Made by a program: the position numbers and the translations under genes. The notes beneath the pieces are model-generated. The model had not been told where the DNA came from. It worked only from the letters and a program-made list of their open reading frames with translations, and did not search any database. From CAVQOB01 sp963714325 (lineage in GTDB: Bacteria; Pseudomonadota; Alphaproteobacteria; Rhizobiales; Hyphomicrobiaceae), in contig CAVQOB010000006.1 of assembly GCA_963714325.1 (NCBI GenBank), forward strand, positions 124,001 to 188,000: a stretch of DNA of 64,000 nucleotides. Direction: 5' to 3'. Shown here piece by piece: positions 55,698 through 64,000 of this stretch; the first letter of the stretch is position 1, and each line of letters begins with the position of its first letter.

Positions 55698-56285
55698 TTA
55701 GATCCACTCCGCCAGCCCTTGGTGGACGACGAGCACGCGATCTTGCGGAACTTCCAGCCGGGGAATGTCGGTCTTCGAGAGGCCGAGTGCAATGCCACGC
55801 AGTGCGCGACTGATGTTGCCGTGAGAGACGACGACGGTGTCCTGGCGCATTTCCGCGAGCCAGGTGGCAACACGGGTGGTCACCATTGCATAGTTCTCGC
55901 CGCCGCGCGGAATCCAATTCCAGGTATCGGCTTTGCGGGCCGCGAAGCCTTCGGGGTCGAGCTTGGGCAGCTCACTCCATAGTTGACCTTCCCAATGACC
56001 GAAGTTCTGTTCCTTGAGGCGATCGTCGGTGAGAAAATCGGTTGGCGCGAGGCCCATCGACTGGCGCAGAATGCGCATGGTTTCGGACGTGCGGCTTAGT
56101 GGGCTTGCGACGAAATTGATGCGTAGGATGTTGGTGCCGAGGCGCTCGCGCAACATGAGACCATTGCGGGCGGCCTGCTCGCGGCCTTTGGCGTTCAAAG
56201 GGATATCGGTCTGGCCTTGGTAGCGTTGCGCCGCGTTCCAGTCGGTCTCGCCATGGCGAATGAAATAGATCGTGTAAGGGGTCAT
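55698..56285 (-). CDS. Histidine phosphatase family protein (phosphoglycerate mutase-like)
   Basis: A 195-residue enzyme of the branch I histidine phosphatase family. The catalytic motif FIRHGETDWN is at residues 8-17, with QGQTDIPLNAKGREQA, ASPLSRTSETMRI, the acid residue in DDRLKEQNFGHWEGQ, and the second His in VVVSHGNISRALR. Substrates vary (phosphoglycerate, sugar phosphates, other phosphate esters), and none can be assigned here. The start MTPYTIYFIRHGET is typical. It lies 48 bases downstream of the EamA transporter gene on the same strand. Confidence 0.92.
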   Translation of the reverse strand: MTPYTIYFIRHGETDWNAAQRYQGQTDIPLNAKGREQAARNGLMLRERLGTNILRINFVASPLSRTSETMRILRQSMGLAPTDFLTDDRLKEQNFGHWEGQLWSELPKLDPEGFAARKADTWNWIPRGGENYAMVTTRVATWLAEMRQDTVVVSHGNISRALRGIALGLSKTDIPRLEVPQDRVLVVHQGLAEWI

Positions 56286-56333
56286 GTCGTGCCGTTCGAA
56301 TTCAGGGATGCTCGTACTGGGCCATATTGATTC

Positions 56334-57215
56334 TCAGTTCTTACGGACGGCCAGGGCAACGCCTGCTACCGTCATAGCCATACCGCAAAGTTGGATGGGC
56401 GCAAGGATTTCACCAAATAGTGCCCATGCCTGCAATGCGGTCGCAGGGGGCACGAGATAAATCAGTGCGGCTGCGCGCGCGACGGCGCCTTCACGGATCA
56501 ACATCATGAACAAGGCGACGGCGCCGATGGAGAGCGCGATCACCGACCAGGCCATGGTTGCTGCGGATACGAGATTGATCTCGAAGCGCATCGGCTCCAG
56601 CAGAATGGCCATTGGCAGGATCGTCACCAGGGCGCCGAGGTATTGGATAAAGGTCATGGTGCGCAGATCGCCAGAGAGCACGAAGCGCTTCTGGTAGAAA
56701 ACGCCGAGCGTCACCGACAGCATGCCGAGTGCATTGATGGCGAGAACGCCTTGCAAGCCGGCAAGGCTGTCCGATGCAGTGTCGACCAGCTTGGGCGCTA
56801 AGACCAGAAGGATGCCGGCAAAGCCCATGAATATCCCGAGCCATTGGCGGGTGGACACATGCTCGCGCAAGAGTATCGGTGCCAGTATCGCGGTCAGGAT
56901 CGGCTGCAGAGCTGCGATGATGCCGGAGATGCCTGACGGAACGCCTTGAGCGATGGCCCACCAGACGGCGGCTAAGTAAAATGCGTTGATGAGGGCGCCG
57001 GCGACGAGCGAGTGTCCCCACGCCGCCGGCGTCGAGGGCCAGGGCGCGCGCCAGATGACGGCGATGGCCAGCAACACCAGCGCTGCTAGAGAGAAACGGA
57101 TCAGCAGGAAGGTGAGCGGATCGGCGTGTGGAGCGGCGGCGCGGGCGGAGATCCAGCCCGTTGACCACAAGATTACGAACACGGCCGGCGCGAGCCTGAG
57201 TAAGGCGGGTGACAC
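56334..57215 (-). CDS. EamA/DMT family transporter
   Basis: A 293-residue membrane protein with ten predicted helices and two EamA repeats. It begins PAVFVILWSTGWISARAAAP, a common start of this group, and has WAIAQGVPSGISGIIAALQP and ALIYLVPPATALQAWALFGE in the two repeats. The start is GTG 57215, with AAGG twelve bases upstream. It starts 15 bases after the stop of the Cys/Met PLP enzyme, so the two are likely co-transcribed, and export of an amino-acid-related product is conceivable. Confidence 0.9.
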   Translation of the reverse strand: MSPALLRLAPAVFVILWSTGWISARAAAPHADPLTFLLIRFSLAALVLLAIAVIWRAPWPSTPAAWGHSLVAGALINAFYLAAVWWAIAQGVPSGISGIIAALQPILTAILAPILLREHVSTRQWLGIFMGFAGILLVLAPKLVDTASDSLAGLQGVLAINALGMLSVTLGVFYQKRFVLSGDLRTMTFIQYLGALVTILPMAILLEPMRFEINLVSAATMAWSVIALSIGAVALFMMLIREGAVARAAALIYLVPPATALQAWALFGEILAPIQLCGMAMTVAGVALAVRKN

Positions 57216-57230
57216 GATGTGATGTTGCCT

Positions 57231-58370
57231 TCAGGTGTTGGCGCCGAGGGCCTGCTCAAGGTCGGCGATGAGGTCGCCGATGTCTTCGATGCCGGTGGAC
57301 AAGCGGAGCAGATCCGTTGGGCAGGGCGAGCCAGCGCCTTCTATGGAGGCGCGGTGCTCGATCAGGCTTTCGACGCCGCCGAATGAGGTTGCGCGCTTCC
57401 AGACCTTGACGTTAGCGGCGGCGCGGATGGCGGCGGATTCGCCGGCCTTGAGGCGGATCGACAGCATGCCACCGAACCCGCCGGTCATCTGGCGGGCGGC
57501 AATGGCGTGGCCAGGATGGGTTTCGAGGCCGGGATAGAGGACGTCGACGATGCGCGGATCGCGGACGAAATGGCGGGCGAGCTGCATCGCTGCTGCCGAT
57601 TGATGCGCAACGCGTAACGGGAGCGTGCGCATGCCGCGGAGCAGCAGGGCAGCTTCGAACGGTCCGAGGACGCCGCCGAGCATTTTGCGGACGCGGGCGG
57701 CGCGATCGAACAGGGCGTCGGCGCGGGCGAAGACGAGGGCGCCGGCGAGGACGTCCGAGTGGCCGTTGAGGTATTTGGTAGCGGCGTGCATGACGACGTC
57801 GGCGCCATGCGCGAGTGGGCGGGTGAGGATGGGTGTTGCGACGGTCGAGTCGACGGCGAGGATGGCGCCGACGGCGTGTGCGATGTCCGCAGCGCCAGAG
57901 ATATCGGTGATCGTCCAAAGCGGGTTGGCCGGCGTCTCCAGCCAGACCATTTTGGTTTGGCCAGGGCGAATCGCGACTTTGATGTCAGCGAGGCTCGATG
58001 TGTCGACGAAGGTTGTTTCGAGGCCCAATGTGCGAGCGTCTTCGGCGAGCCAAAGTTTCAAAGCCCAATACATCACTTTCGGGGCGACGATGTGTGCGGG
58101 GCGTTCGAGGGCCATGAACAACGATGTCGCGGCGGTCATGCCGGAGCCGGAGACGAGGCAGGCTGCGCCGCTCTCAAGCGCTTGCAGCACGCTTTCGCAC
58201 TGGCGGACGGTGGCGTTGTCGGGGCGGCTGTAGACGTAACCTTTGCGATACTGATTGTCGGGGTCGCGGATGAAAGTTGTCGCGACATGAATCGGCGGGA
58301 CTACGGCGCCGGTTTCGTCGTCGATGATGCCGCCGGCCTGTGCGGCGATGGTGGCTGGCTTCAAGGTCAT
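57231..58370 (-). CDS. Cys/Met metabolism PLP-dependent enzyme (cystathionine lyase/synthase-like)
   Basis: A 379-residue fold-type I PLP enzyme. It shows the Tyr/Arg motif YVYSRPDNATVRQCESVLQ, the cofactor loop SGSGMTAATSLF, LETPANPLWTITDI, VDSTVATPILTRPLAHGADV, and the PLP-lysine motif HAATKYLNGHSD. The C-terminus has GGFGGMLSIRLKAG and TSFGGVESLIEHRAS. This family includes cystathionine gamma-synthase, gamma-lyase and beta-lyase; the LETPANP pattern does not decide among them. The stop lies 15 bases before the transporter gene. Confidence 0.92.
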   Translation of the reverse strand: MTLKPATIAAQAGGIIDDETGAVVPPIHVATTFIRDPDNQYRKGYVYSRPDNATVRQCESVLQALESGAACLVSGSGMTAATSLFMALERPAHIVAPKVMYWALKLWLAEDARTLGLETTFVDTSSLADIKVAIRPGQTKMVWLETPANPLWTITDISGAADIAHAVGAILAVDSTVATPILTRPLAHGADVVMHAATKYLNGHSDVLAGALVFARADALFDRAARVRKMLGGVLGPFEAALLLRGMRTLPLRVAHQSAAAMQLARHFVRDPRIVDVLYPGLETHPGHAIAARQMTGGFGGMLSIRLKAGESAAIRAAANVKVWKRATSFGGVESLIEHRASIEGAGSPCPTDLLRLSTGIEDIGDLIADLEQALGANT

Positions 58371-58489
58371 GGCGGCGAGTTCTCTGATGATGGCGCGATG
58401 GTCGCCGATCCATAGCAGAGTTGTGCTGAGGGTGCGACCGGGTGCAATGCGGGCTTTTCTTTTCTGCAGTCCATCGGTATGTCGATGGC

Positions 58490-59317
58490 ATGGCCAAACG
58501 CACCATACTGATCACCGGATGCTCATCGGGGATAGGGCTCGCCTCGGCACGGATGCTGCGCGATCGCGGCTGGCGGGTGTTGGCGACCGCGCGCAAGCCG
58601 GCAGATCTGCAGCGGCTTGAGCGCGAGGAAAAGCTTGAATGCCTTTCGCTGGAGTTGTCGGATCAGGCTTCGATCGAGGCGTGCGCACGGGAAGCCCTGC
58701 AGCGCACCGGCGGGCAGCTGATGGCCTTGTTCAATAATGCGGCTTATGGCCAGATTGGCGCGGTCGAGGATTTGACGGCGGACGTGTTGCGGCGGCAGAT
58801 GGAAGTGAATTTCATCGGCACGCATGCGCTGACGCGGGCGGTCATTCCGGTGATGAGGGCGCAGGGCTATGGCCGCATTGTCAATTGCTCGTCGGTGCTT
58901 GGATTGGTAACGGGGCCTTATCGCGGGGCGTATTCGGCGTCGAAGTTCGCGCTTGAGGGATTATCAGATGCGATGCGGCTGGAGTTACGGGGCACAGGGA
59001 TTTTTGTGTCGCTGGTTGAACCGGGTCCGATTCGGACGCGATTCCTGGAGTCCGCAATTGAGCTTTTCAAGCGCAACATTGACATGGTGGCGTCGCCGCA
59101 TCGCGTGGCCTACGCGAATCGTCTGAAAGCGATGGAAAGCGGGGGTAAGACGACGTTCAAGTTGGAGCCCGAGGCGGTGGCGCGCAAGGTCGTGCATGCG
59201 GTCGAGAGTCCGCGGCCGAAGATCCGCTATTTCGTGACAGTGCCAACGTATGTGGCGGCGCTTGCGAAACGCGTGTTGCCGGATCGCGTGGCGGATATTG
59301 TGATTGCGAAGTTATAA
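58490..59317 (+). CDS. Short-chain dehydrogenase/reductase
   Basis: A 275-residue classical SDR. The NAD(P) motif TGCSSGIG is at residues 9-16, followed by the NNAAYG motif, IVNCSSVLG with the catalytic Ser, and the YSASK active-site Tyr and Lys. VEPGPIRTRF follows as in family members acting on hydrophobic substrates. An Arg after the second strand (TARKP) suggests NADP preference. The start at 58490 (MAKRTILITG) fits the fold. The C-terminus has a long helical end. Substrate not known. Divergent from the PLP enzyme gene. The gap 59318-59518 is empty. Confidence 0.93.
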   Translation: MAKRTILITGCSSGIGLASARMLRDRGWRVLATARKPADLQRLEREEKLECLSLELSDQASIEACAREALQRTGGQLMALFNNAAYGQIGAVEDLTADVLRRQMEVNFIGTHALTRAVIPVMRAQGYGRIVNCSSVLGLVTGPYRGAYSASKFALEGLSDAMRLELRGTGIFVSLVEPGPIRTRFLESAIELFKRNIDMVASPHRVAYANRLKAMESGGKTTFKLEPEAVARKVVHAVESPRPKIRYFVTVPTYVAALAKRVLPDRVADIVIAKL

Positions 59318-59518
59318 GTGTTGAGGACGCTGCGCGGAACAGCCAACGTCCATGCCGCTCTTGGACGCATCGAGACATCTCCCAGCACGGCGTCCCGGCG
59401 AAAGTCATGACGACGGAAAGAGCACCGCTCTGTCGACAGACAACGGCGGCGGCTGATGTTGCTAAAGTCCTTTGCAGCCTCGGGCGCCAACCGCGCCTGC
59501 GCGGCACACGCGACAAGC

Positions 59519-59923
59519 CTACTTGCTCAATCGCAGCGACGCTGACGCCGAACTCGACGACAGCTGCACGCTCTGTGCATTGCCGCGCACGATGACCGAG
59601 ATCGTGCCGGAAAGATTGTATTCGCTGTTGTGGAAGGTGCCGGAATAGCTGTTTTCGCCGACCTTGCGCAAAACCGCCGTCTGCGAAACCTTGGCCGATG
59701 CCGTCGCACACGTCGCATTCGCACTGTAGCTGGTGCTCGATCGCCGCGAGTACTGCACCCGGCAGCGCGCATTTTCCTTGCCGCCTGAACCGAATACGAC
59801 GGACCCGCCACCATTCCAGGCGCCGTCGAGCTCGATCGCAGATGCGGGCGAGGCGAAACCACAAACAGCCAAGGTCAAGACTGTGCTGGAGAAGAAACCT
59901 GCGCGGCGTGCAATGCTAAGCAT
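59519..59923 (-). CDS. Secreted protein of unknown function
   Basis: A 134-residue protein. The signal peptide (FFSSTVLTLAVCGFASPASA, cleaved before IELDGAWNGGG near residue 29) leaves a beta-rich mature domain, with WNGGGSVVFGSGGKENARC, YSRRSSTSYSANATCAT (two cysteines that may pair) and a Ser-rich end SVQLSSSSASASLRLSK. The pattern, a Trp-Gly start then a short beta-barrel-like sequence with one disulfide, recurs in small exported proteins of Hyphomicrobiales. No activity can be assigned. The 200 bases upstream to ppa contain both promoters. Confidence 0.75.
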   Translation of the reverse strand: MLSIARRAGFFSSTVLTLAVCGFASPASAIELDGAWNGGGSVVFGSGGKENARCRVQYSRRSSTSYSANATCATASAKVSQTAVLRKVGENSYSGTFHNSEYNLSGTISVIVRGNAQSVQLSSSSASASLRLSK

Positions 59924-60124
59924 CGAAAGCTCCTAAGGTTGAAAAACGCCTGGAACAACGCGCGAGACGATACCCTGCGACAGTACAACTGTTCGCCGCC
60001 AATGCAATGGGTGTATAGCCCTTGCAGTGCAGCATATTCTGTCCGAGGCGTGGACCACTCGCGCGGTCACCATCAACGCGAATAGAAACATGCTCTGCAA
60101 CAACCGTATGACAGGGGAACGCGC

Positions 60125-60652
60125 ATGCGCATCGACGCCATCGCCATCGGCCATAACCCTCCCGAGGACGTGAATGTCATCATCGAAGTGCCGATCGGTG
60201 GCGAGCCGATCAAATACGAAATGGACAAAGCCGCCGGCACACTTGTTGTCGATCGCTTCCTGCACACCCCGATGCGCTATCCCGGCAACTACGGCTTCGT
60301 GCCCCACACCCTGTCCGACGATGGCGATCCGATCGACGTGCTCGTCGCCAACACCCGGCCGATCGTTCCCGGTGCCGTCATGAACGTGCGCCCGATCGGC
60401 GTTCTGAAAATGCAGGACGACGCCGGCGGCGACGAGAAAATCATCGCCGTTCCTTCGCCGAAACTGACCAAGCGCTATGAAAGCGTTCTGAACCACACCG
60501 ATCTGCCACGCATCACCACCGAGCAGATCCAGCACTTCTTCGAGCACTACAAGGATCTCGAACCCGGCAAGTGGGTCAAGATGCTGGGCTGGGGCGACGC
60601 CGCCGAAGCCAAGCGCCTGATCATTGAAGCCATCGCGCGGGCGAAAAAATAG
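60125..60652 (+). CDS. ppa: Inorganic pyrophosphatase
   Basis: Family I soluble pyrophosphatase, 175 residues, hydrolysing PPi from biosynthetic reactions. It has VIIEVPIGGEPIKYEMDK, the active-site RYPGNYGFVPHT, the metal site DDGDPIDVLV (D-X-D-P-X-D), and the C-terminal FFEHYKDLEPGKWVKMLGW. The ATG at 60125 is preceded by AGGGGA. It reads in the direction of the following ribosomal genes but lies about 100 bases from the next small gene. Confidence 0.98.
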   Translation: MRIDAIAIGHNPPEDVNVIIEVPIGGEPIKYEMDKAAGTLVVDRFLHTPMRYPGNYGFVPHTLSDDGDPIDVLVANTRPIVPGAVMNVRPIGVLKMQDDAGGDEKIIAVPSPKLTKRYESVLNHTDLPRITTEQIQHFFEHYKDLEPGKWVKMLGWGDAAEAKRLIIEAIARAKK

Positions 60653-60758
60653 GCCGCTCGCTACGCGCTACACGTCGCTGCCCACTCGGTCCGCTTTGCA
60701 ATCGCCACCAATTGGCCCTAAGAAGCGGGCCAACACACACCGATCACCGGAGAGCGAT

Positions 60759-60869
60759 ATGCCGAAGATGTCCGACCAGCGCCGTAAAGCGATTCAGGCC
60801 AAGCAGCGCAAAGCCACCAACGCCAAGAGCCGCGCCGCCAAGGTTGCGAAGAAGAAGCGGAACGCCTGA
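60759..60869 (+). CDS. Small highly basic protein
   Basis: A 36-residue protein, MPKMSDQRRKAIQAKQRKAT then NAKSRAAKVAKKKRNA, almost half Lys and Arg. GGAGAG lies six bases before the ATG. The size and composition suggest a nucleic-acid- or ribosome-binding peptide, but no family assignment is made. It stands alone between ppa and the promoter of rplU. Confidence 0.6.
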   Translation: MPKMSDQRRKAIQAKQRKATNAKSRAAKVAKKKRNA

Positions 60870-60953
60870 GGCTTGGATTACTACGAGTTGCGGCGGCACC
60901 AACTCCGGAACGTCGGGATCTCTGCTCCGACAATTCGTCGCCCGCTATTCGCC

Positions 60954-60982
60954 TTGACGACGCCCCACTTCTCGACGATAAC
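60954..60982 (+). promoter_or_regulatory. Predicted promoter of rplU-rpmA
   Basis: TTGACG (60954-60959) and GATAAC (60977-60982) are 17 bases apart. The transcript would have a leader of about 180 bases before rplU, containing a small CTCCC/GGGAG hairpin near 61033-61052. The -10 match is only four of six. Confidence 0.45.
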
Positions 60983-61168
60983 ACGCTCCGTCGTGCGAAA
61001 TCCGTAAGGGTTGCGTATGAACTCCGCTGTTTCATGGCTCCCCCCAGAAATGGGAGGCCGGTTTTCGGATCGGCTGCCAAGTTCGCGCTGGATCTTTAGG
61101 ATCCGATGCGACGCCTGAGAGACGCGAAAACAAGTGCCCTCGGCACATAAAACGCAAGGAATTCAACG

Positions 61169-61480
61169 ATGTACGCAGTCATCAAGACCGGCGGCAAGCA
61201 GTATCGGGTTGCAGCGAACGACACGCTGGAAATCGAGCGCATTGCTGGCGAAGCGGGTTCTAAAGTCGAGTTCAACGAAGTCCTCATGATTGCCGGAGAA
61301 GGTGCGCCGAAGGTTGGCAAGCCGTTCCTCAGTGGCGCTAAGGTCTCGGCTGAGATCGTCGAACAGAACCGCGGCCCGAAGGTTATCGCTTTCAAGAAGC
61401 GCCGCCGCAAGAATTCTCGCCGCAAGCGCGGCCACCGCCAGGAACTCTCGACGGTGAAGATCACAGGCATTTCGGGCTAA
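61169..61480 (+). CDS. rplU: 50S ribosomal protein L21
   Basis: L21 of 103 residues: MYAVIKTGGKQYRVAANDTL, EFNEVLMIAGEG, VIAFKKRRRKNSRRKRGHRQ and the ending VKITGISG. All match the family. It is a short L21 without the C-terminal helix-hairpin-helix extension often present in this group of bacteria; an HhH domain of the same kind is found in the protein at 48330-49739. AAGGAA precedes the ATG. First gene of the rplU-rpmA pair. Confidence 0.98.
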   Translation: MYAVIKTGGKQYRVAANDTLEIERIAGEAGSKVEFNEVLMIAGEGAPKVGKPFLSGAKVSAEIVEQNRGPKVIAFKKRRRKNSRRKRGHRQELSTVKITGISG

Positions 61481-61608
61481 GAACTCTTAGTCGAGACTGA
61501 ACCCAACTCCGCGCGACGCCAGACCGGTTTGTCGTGCATCTCAATCGGAAACCTGCTCAGGTACCTTCCTCAGGCATTTTTCCGGACGCACTTTAGGGGA
61601 CACCCACC

Positions 61609-61884
61609 ATGGCACAGAAAAAAGCGGGCGGCTCAACGCGTAACGGCCGCAACTCCAATCCTAAGATGCTCGGCGTCAAGCGCTATGGCGGGCAGCACGT
61701 GCTCGCCGGCAACATTCTCGTGCGTCAGCGCGGCACCAAGGTGCACGCCGGCACCAACGTTGGCATGGGTACCGATCACACACTGTTCGCAAAACAAACC
61801 GGCGTCGTCTGCTTCGCGACAAAAGCCAATGGCCGCGTGTTCGTATCGATCCAGCCAAAACCGATGCTCGACGCCGCCGAATAA
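61609..61884 (+). CDS. rpmA: 50S ribosomal protein L27
   Basis: L27 of 91 residues: MAQKKAGGSTRNGRNSNPKM, LGVKRYGGQHVLAGNILVRQ, RGTKVHAGTNVGMGTDHTLF and the ending KPMLDAAE. The N-terminus without an extension needs no protease cleavage, as usual for proteobacteria. AGGGGA is eleven bases before the ATG. The 128 bases between rplU and rpmA contain no gene. The terminator at 61950-61980 follows. Confidence 0.98.
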   Translation: MAQKKAGGSTRNGRNSNPKMLGVKRYGGQHVLAGNILVRQRGTKVHAGTNVGMGTDHTLFAKQTGVVCFATKANGRVFVSIQPKPMLDAAE

Positions 61885-61949
61885 CGCTCACGACCCAGCA
61901 CCGGGGTCTGGGCGATGAGCCCGAACCCCGGACAGGATCCGGAATTTCG

Positions 61950-61980
61950 AGGGAGATGGTGCAAACCATCTCCCTATTTT
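61950..61980 (+). terminator. Rho-independent terminator after rpmA
   Basis: GGGAGATGGT (61951-61960) pairs perfectly with ACCATCTCCC (61965-61974) around the stable tetraloop GCAA, extended by one A-T pair, followed by TATTTTATT. Confidence 0.92.
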
Positions 61981-62094
61981 ATTGCGCGTTCGGATGCCTT
62001 TTTTTCTGGCTCGTGCGCCTTATCCGAAAACTGCTGCACACTTTTCGGGGCGCACGAGCGGGCGTCTGAAGGCGCGGACGAAAGGAGATTTGCA

Positions 62095-62757
62095 ATGCTG
62101 TTCCCTGAGATTGCACGTGATGATGTTTTCATTTTGGGTTCGCAGCGGCTGTGGCTGCGCTGGCCGCGGCTCACCGATGCAACGACCTTCGCGGCGTTCG
62201 CTGGCGACAAAGCTGTCTCCGACATGACGGCGAGCTGGCCTTATCCGTTGCCCGACGGCGAGATCGTGAAGCGGATCGCTCAGTATCGGATTGCCAACCT
62301 CAATGGCAACGCGATGGTCTTCGTGCTGACGCCGTGGGATCAGCCGGATCGCGCCATCGGCATGGCCGGCGCCCACTTCAAAGACGCCAACGTCAACGAA
62401 GACAGCGATGCCTTCACGCTCGGCTACATGCTGCATCAGGATTTCTGGGGCCAAGGGCTGATGTCGGAAGCCGTCGGCGTCCTCGTCGACACCGCCTTCC
62501 GCCTGACCACTGCGACCGCCGCCATTGCTGGCGTGCGGCCGATCAATCCTGCCTCAAGCCAGATCTTGAAGAAGCACGGCTTCGAAAAAACCGGCCGCAT
62601 CAGCATGGACGTGCCGGCCCGCGGCAAAAGTGAAGAGGTCGATCAATTCCGGCTGGAGCGGGGGCGATGGCGGCTCGCTCTGCCATGGAGCGTAAATCCT
62701 AAGTCGCGGAACAGCCACCAACTGAAGTTGCCGCGCCAGGAATGCCCAGCCTGCTGA
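62095..62757 (+). CDS. GNAT family N-acetyltransferase (RimJ-like)
   Basis: A 220-residue acetyltransferase of the Acetyltransf_3 type. It has SQRLWLRWPRLTDATTFAAF, GYMLHQDFWGQGLMSEAVGV (the acetyl-CoA-binding Q-X-X-G-X-G/A-like loop) and NPASSQILKKHGFEKTGRIS. It may modify a small molecule or a protein N-terminus. The C-terminal 35 residues (after VDQFRLERGRW) look unstructured. The start at 62095 is fixed by AAAGGAGA. An 8-bp hairpin ACGGGCGC/GCGCCCGT lies at 62775-62794 after the stop, without a T-run. Confidence 0.9.
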   Translation: MLFPEIARDDVFILGSQRLWLRWPRLTDATTFAAFAGDKAVSDMTASWPYPLPDGEIVKRIAQYRIANLNGNAMVFVLTPWDQPDRAIGMAGAHFKDANVNEDSDAFTLGYMLHQDFWGQGLMSEAVGVLVDTAFRLTTATAAIAGVRPINPASSQILKKHGFEKTGRISMDVPARGKSEEVDQFRLERGRWRLALPWSVNPKSRNSHQLKLPRQECPAC

Positions 62758-62999
62758 GAGAGATTAACAGCAGGACGGGCGCCAGCGCGCCCGTTCAGGG
62801 CCTGAAAAGCAACCCTGGCGTGCAACCGTGACGCGGAATGCCTCTAGATCGCATTTTAGCGAGGCTACGATGGCGTCGGCGAAGTTCTGGCAGGGGGCTA
62901 GCCTGATTTTTCGCGGCTATTCCTTGGCCTCCAGAATGGCCGTGAAGAGATTAACTAGGTTTGAGCGATTCTGAACGAGAATCCAAGGCGGAAAGTGCC

Positions 63000-63554
63000 A
63001 TGATCACGATTGTGACTGAACGGCTACATCTCCGCCCATCCGGCGTCACAGACGCGGCAGCCCTCTATCCACTGTTCGCCGATCCAGCCGTCATCCGCTG
63101 GCTATCGGCCCCACCCCTGCCCTATCGGCCCGAGGATATGCTCGCCTTTCTGCAACGTGTCCAGACGCCGGACAATCCCGACCGCGAAACCTTCCTGGTT
63201 ATCGAACGGCAAGGCACGCCCATCGGCGGTATTTCCTGGCGTATGCGCGAAGCCAGTCATCTTCAGGCTGGCGCCGGGCCGAATATCGGCTATTGGCTGG
63301 GGCGGCAATTCTGGGGACAAGGCTTGATGCCCGAAGCTGTCCGTCACCTCATTCGCCATCTCTTTACCGCCGCCGACGTGGATGCGGTATATTCTGGCGC
63401 CTTCGTCGGCAACGCAGCCTCGCGCCGTGTCCAGACCAAGCTCGGCTTTGAGCGGACCGGCATCACGCGGGCTCGATCCAACCCGCAGAACGCTGATCTG
63501 CCGCACATCAATACGCGTCTTCTGCGCACCCAATTCGAGGCCACCGCGTCATGA
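63000..63554 (+). CDS. GNAT family N-acetyltransferase (RimJ-like)
   Basis: A 184-residue acetyltransferase of the same type as the preceding gene: TERLHLRPSGVTDAAALYPL, GYWLGRQFWGQGLMPEAVRH for acetyl-CoA binding, and NAASRRVQTKLGFERTGITR. The two proteins share the W-G-Q-G-L-M loop and are distant paralogues. GGAAAG precedes the ATG at 63000; an in-frame start 13 codons upstream is less likely. Its stop overlaps the obgE start (ATGA), so translation is coupled to obgE. The 240 bases before it, 62758-62999, hold no gene. Confidence 0.9.
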   Translation: MITIVTERLHLRPSGVTDAAALYPLFADPAVIRWLSAPPLPYRPEDMLAFLQRVQTPDNPDRETFLVIERQGTPIGGISWRMREASHLQAGAGPNIGYWLGRQFWGQGLMPEAVRHLIRHLFTAADVDAVYSGAFVGNAASRRVQTKLGFERTGITRARSNPQNADLPHINTRLLRTQFEATAS

Positions 63555-64000
63555 AGTTTCTCGATACCGCCAAAATCTACATCCGCTCCGGCAGTGGCGG
63601 TAACGGCTGCGTCTCGTTCCGTCGCGAGAAGGATATCGAATACGGCGGTCCTAACGGCGGTAACGGCGGACGCGGCGGCGACGTCATCATCACCTGCGTC
63701 GACAATCTCAACACGCTGATCGACTACCGCTACCAACAGCACTTCTTCGCCAAAAACGGCCAGGCCGGCATGGGCCAGGAGCGCTCCGGCAGCCATGGCG
63801 ACGACATTGTCATCAAAGTTCCGCCGGGCACCGAGGTCTACGCCGAGGACGAGGAAACAAAGATCGGCGAATTGCTCAAGGTCGGCGACAAACTCATCAT
63901 CGCGGAAGGTGGTAATGGCGGCTTCGGCAACGCCCACTTCAAGGGCCCGACCAACCGCGCGCCCCGCCACGCCAACCCCGGTCTGCCCGGCGTCGAGATG
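63551..64000 (+). CDS. obgE: GTPase ObgE (3' part cut off)
   Basis: The first 150 residues of the ribosome-assembly GTPase Obg/CgtA. They cover the glycine-rich Obg fold: MKFLDTAKIYIRSGSGGNGC, FRREKDIEYGGPNGGNGGRG, GQERSGSHGDDIVIKVPPGT and GGNGGFGNAHFKGPTNRAPR. The GTPase domain lies beyond the right window edge. The start overlaps the GNAT stop by four bases. The order rplU, rpmA, GNAT genes, obgE is common in alphaproteobacteria. Confidence 0.97.
   Translation, partial: MKFLDTAKIYIRSGSGGNGCVSFRREKDIEYGGPNGGNGGRGGDVIITCVDNLNTLIDYRYQQHFFAKNGQAGMGQERSGSHGDDIVIKVPPGTEVYAEDEETKIGELLKVGDKLIIAEGGNGGFGNAHFKGPTNRAPRHANPGLPGVEM

Overview
The window is a roughly 60% GC, densely coded piece of an alphaproteobacterial chromosome, most likely from the order Hyphomicrobiales (Rhizobiales). 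This rests on a near-consensus Irr box (ICE motif) in front of an iscR-suf operon, a methylsuccinyl-CoA dehydrogenase of the ethylmalonyl-CoA pathway (typical of Hyphomicrobium, Methylobacterium and Rhodobacter relatives), and the general gene repertoire. No tRNA, rRNA, insertion sequence, prophage or CRISPR array was seen.

Layout. 1-2.7 kb (minus): yidC (cut by the window edge), rnpA and rpmH behind one good promoter, with a triple 15-bp repeat in the rpmH leader. 2.9-9.2 kb (plus): a secreted DUF547 protein, a TVP38/VTT membrane protein coupled to an FAD disulfide oxidoreductase, an orphan histidine kinase and a D-lactate dehydrogenase-like flavoprotein. 9.4-17.4 kb (plus): the most striking part, an alginate-type synthase module (PilZ-HlyD Alg44, GT2 Alg8, GDP-mannose dehydrogenase AlgD), directly followed by two secreted RTX calcium-binding proteins. 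17.6-26.4 kb: leuC, a small unknown gene, a probable structured RNA with a 31-bp stem and U-tract, an M15-like peptidase, ndk (minus), a GYF_2 membrane protein, an ABC-F ATPase, a TerB-like protein and a GST.

27.2-35.1 kb: Irr box, iscR, cysteine desulfurase, sufB, a small DUF4926-like gene, sufC, sufD, sufS, sufT and a terminator. Five of these genes carry single-base insertions, about 12 in all and always insertions, so sequence error is more likely than decay. 35.6-49.7 kb (mostly minus): lipid kinase, Bpt transferase, a lipoprotein-LivH permease fusion, hemB, an extensin-like protein, an enoyl-CoA hydratase-like protein (plus), a large DUF4407-like membrane protein (one frameshift), an EamA transporter, mcd and an HhH protein. 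49.9-60 kb: YihY-like protein, aroC (two apparent insertions), a divergent DUF4198/HupE pair, small secreted proteins, a histidine phosphatase, an EamA transporter, a Cys/Met PLP enzyme and a short-chain dehydrogenase. 60.1-64 kb (plus): ppa, a tiny basic protein, rplU-rpmA with promoter and terminator, two GNAT acetyltransferases and obgE (cut by the window edge).

Working together. The alg module should make a c-di-GMP-controlled polyuronate; the RTX proteins, presumably exported by type I secretion, may sit in that matrix. The suf operon builds Fe-S clusters for enzymes such as LeuC under IscR and Irr control. Ribosome, RNase P and membrane-insertion genes lie at the left edge, and ribosome and ribosome-assembly genes at the right.
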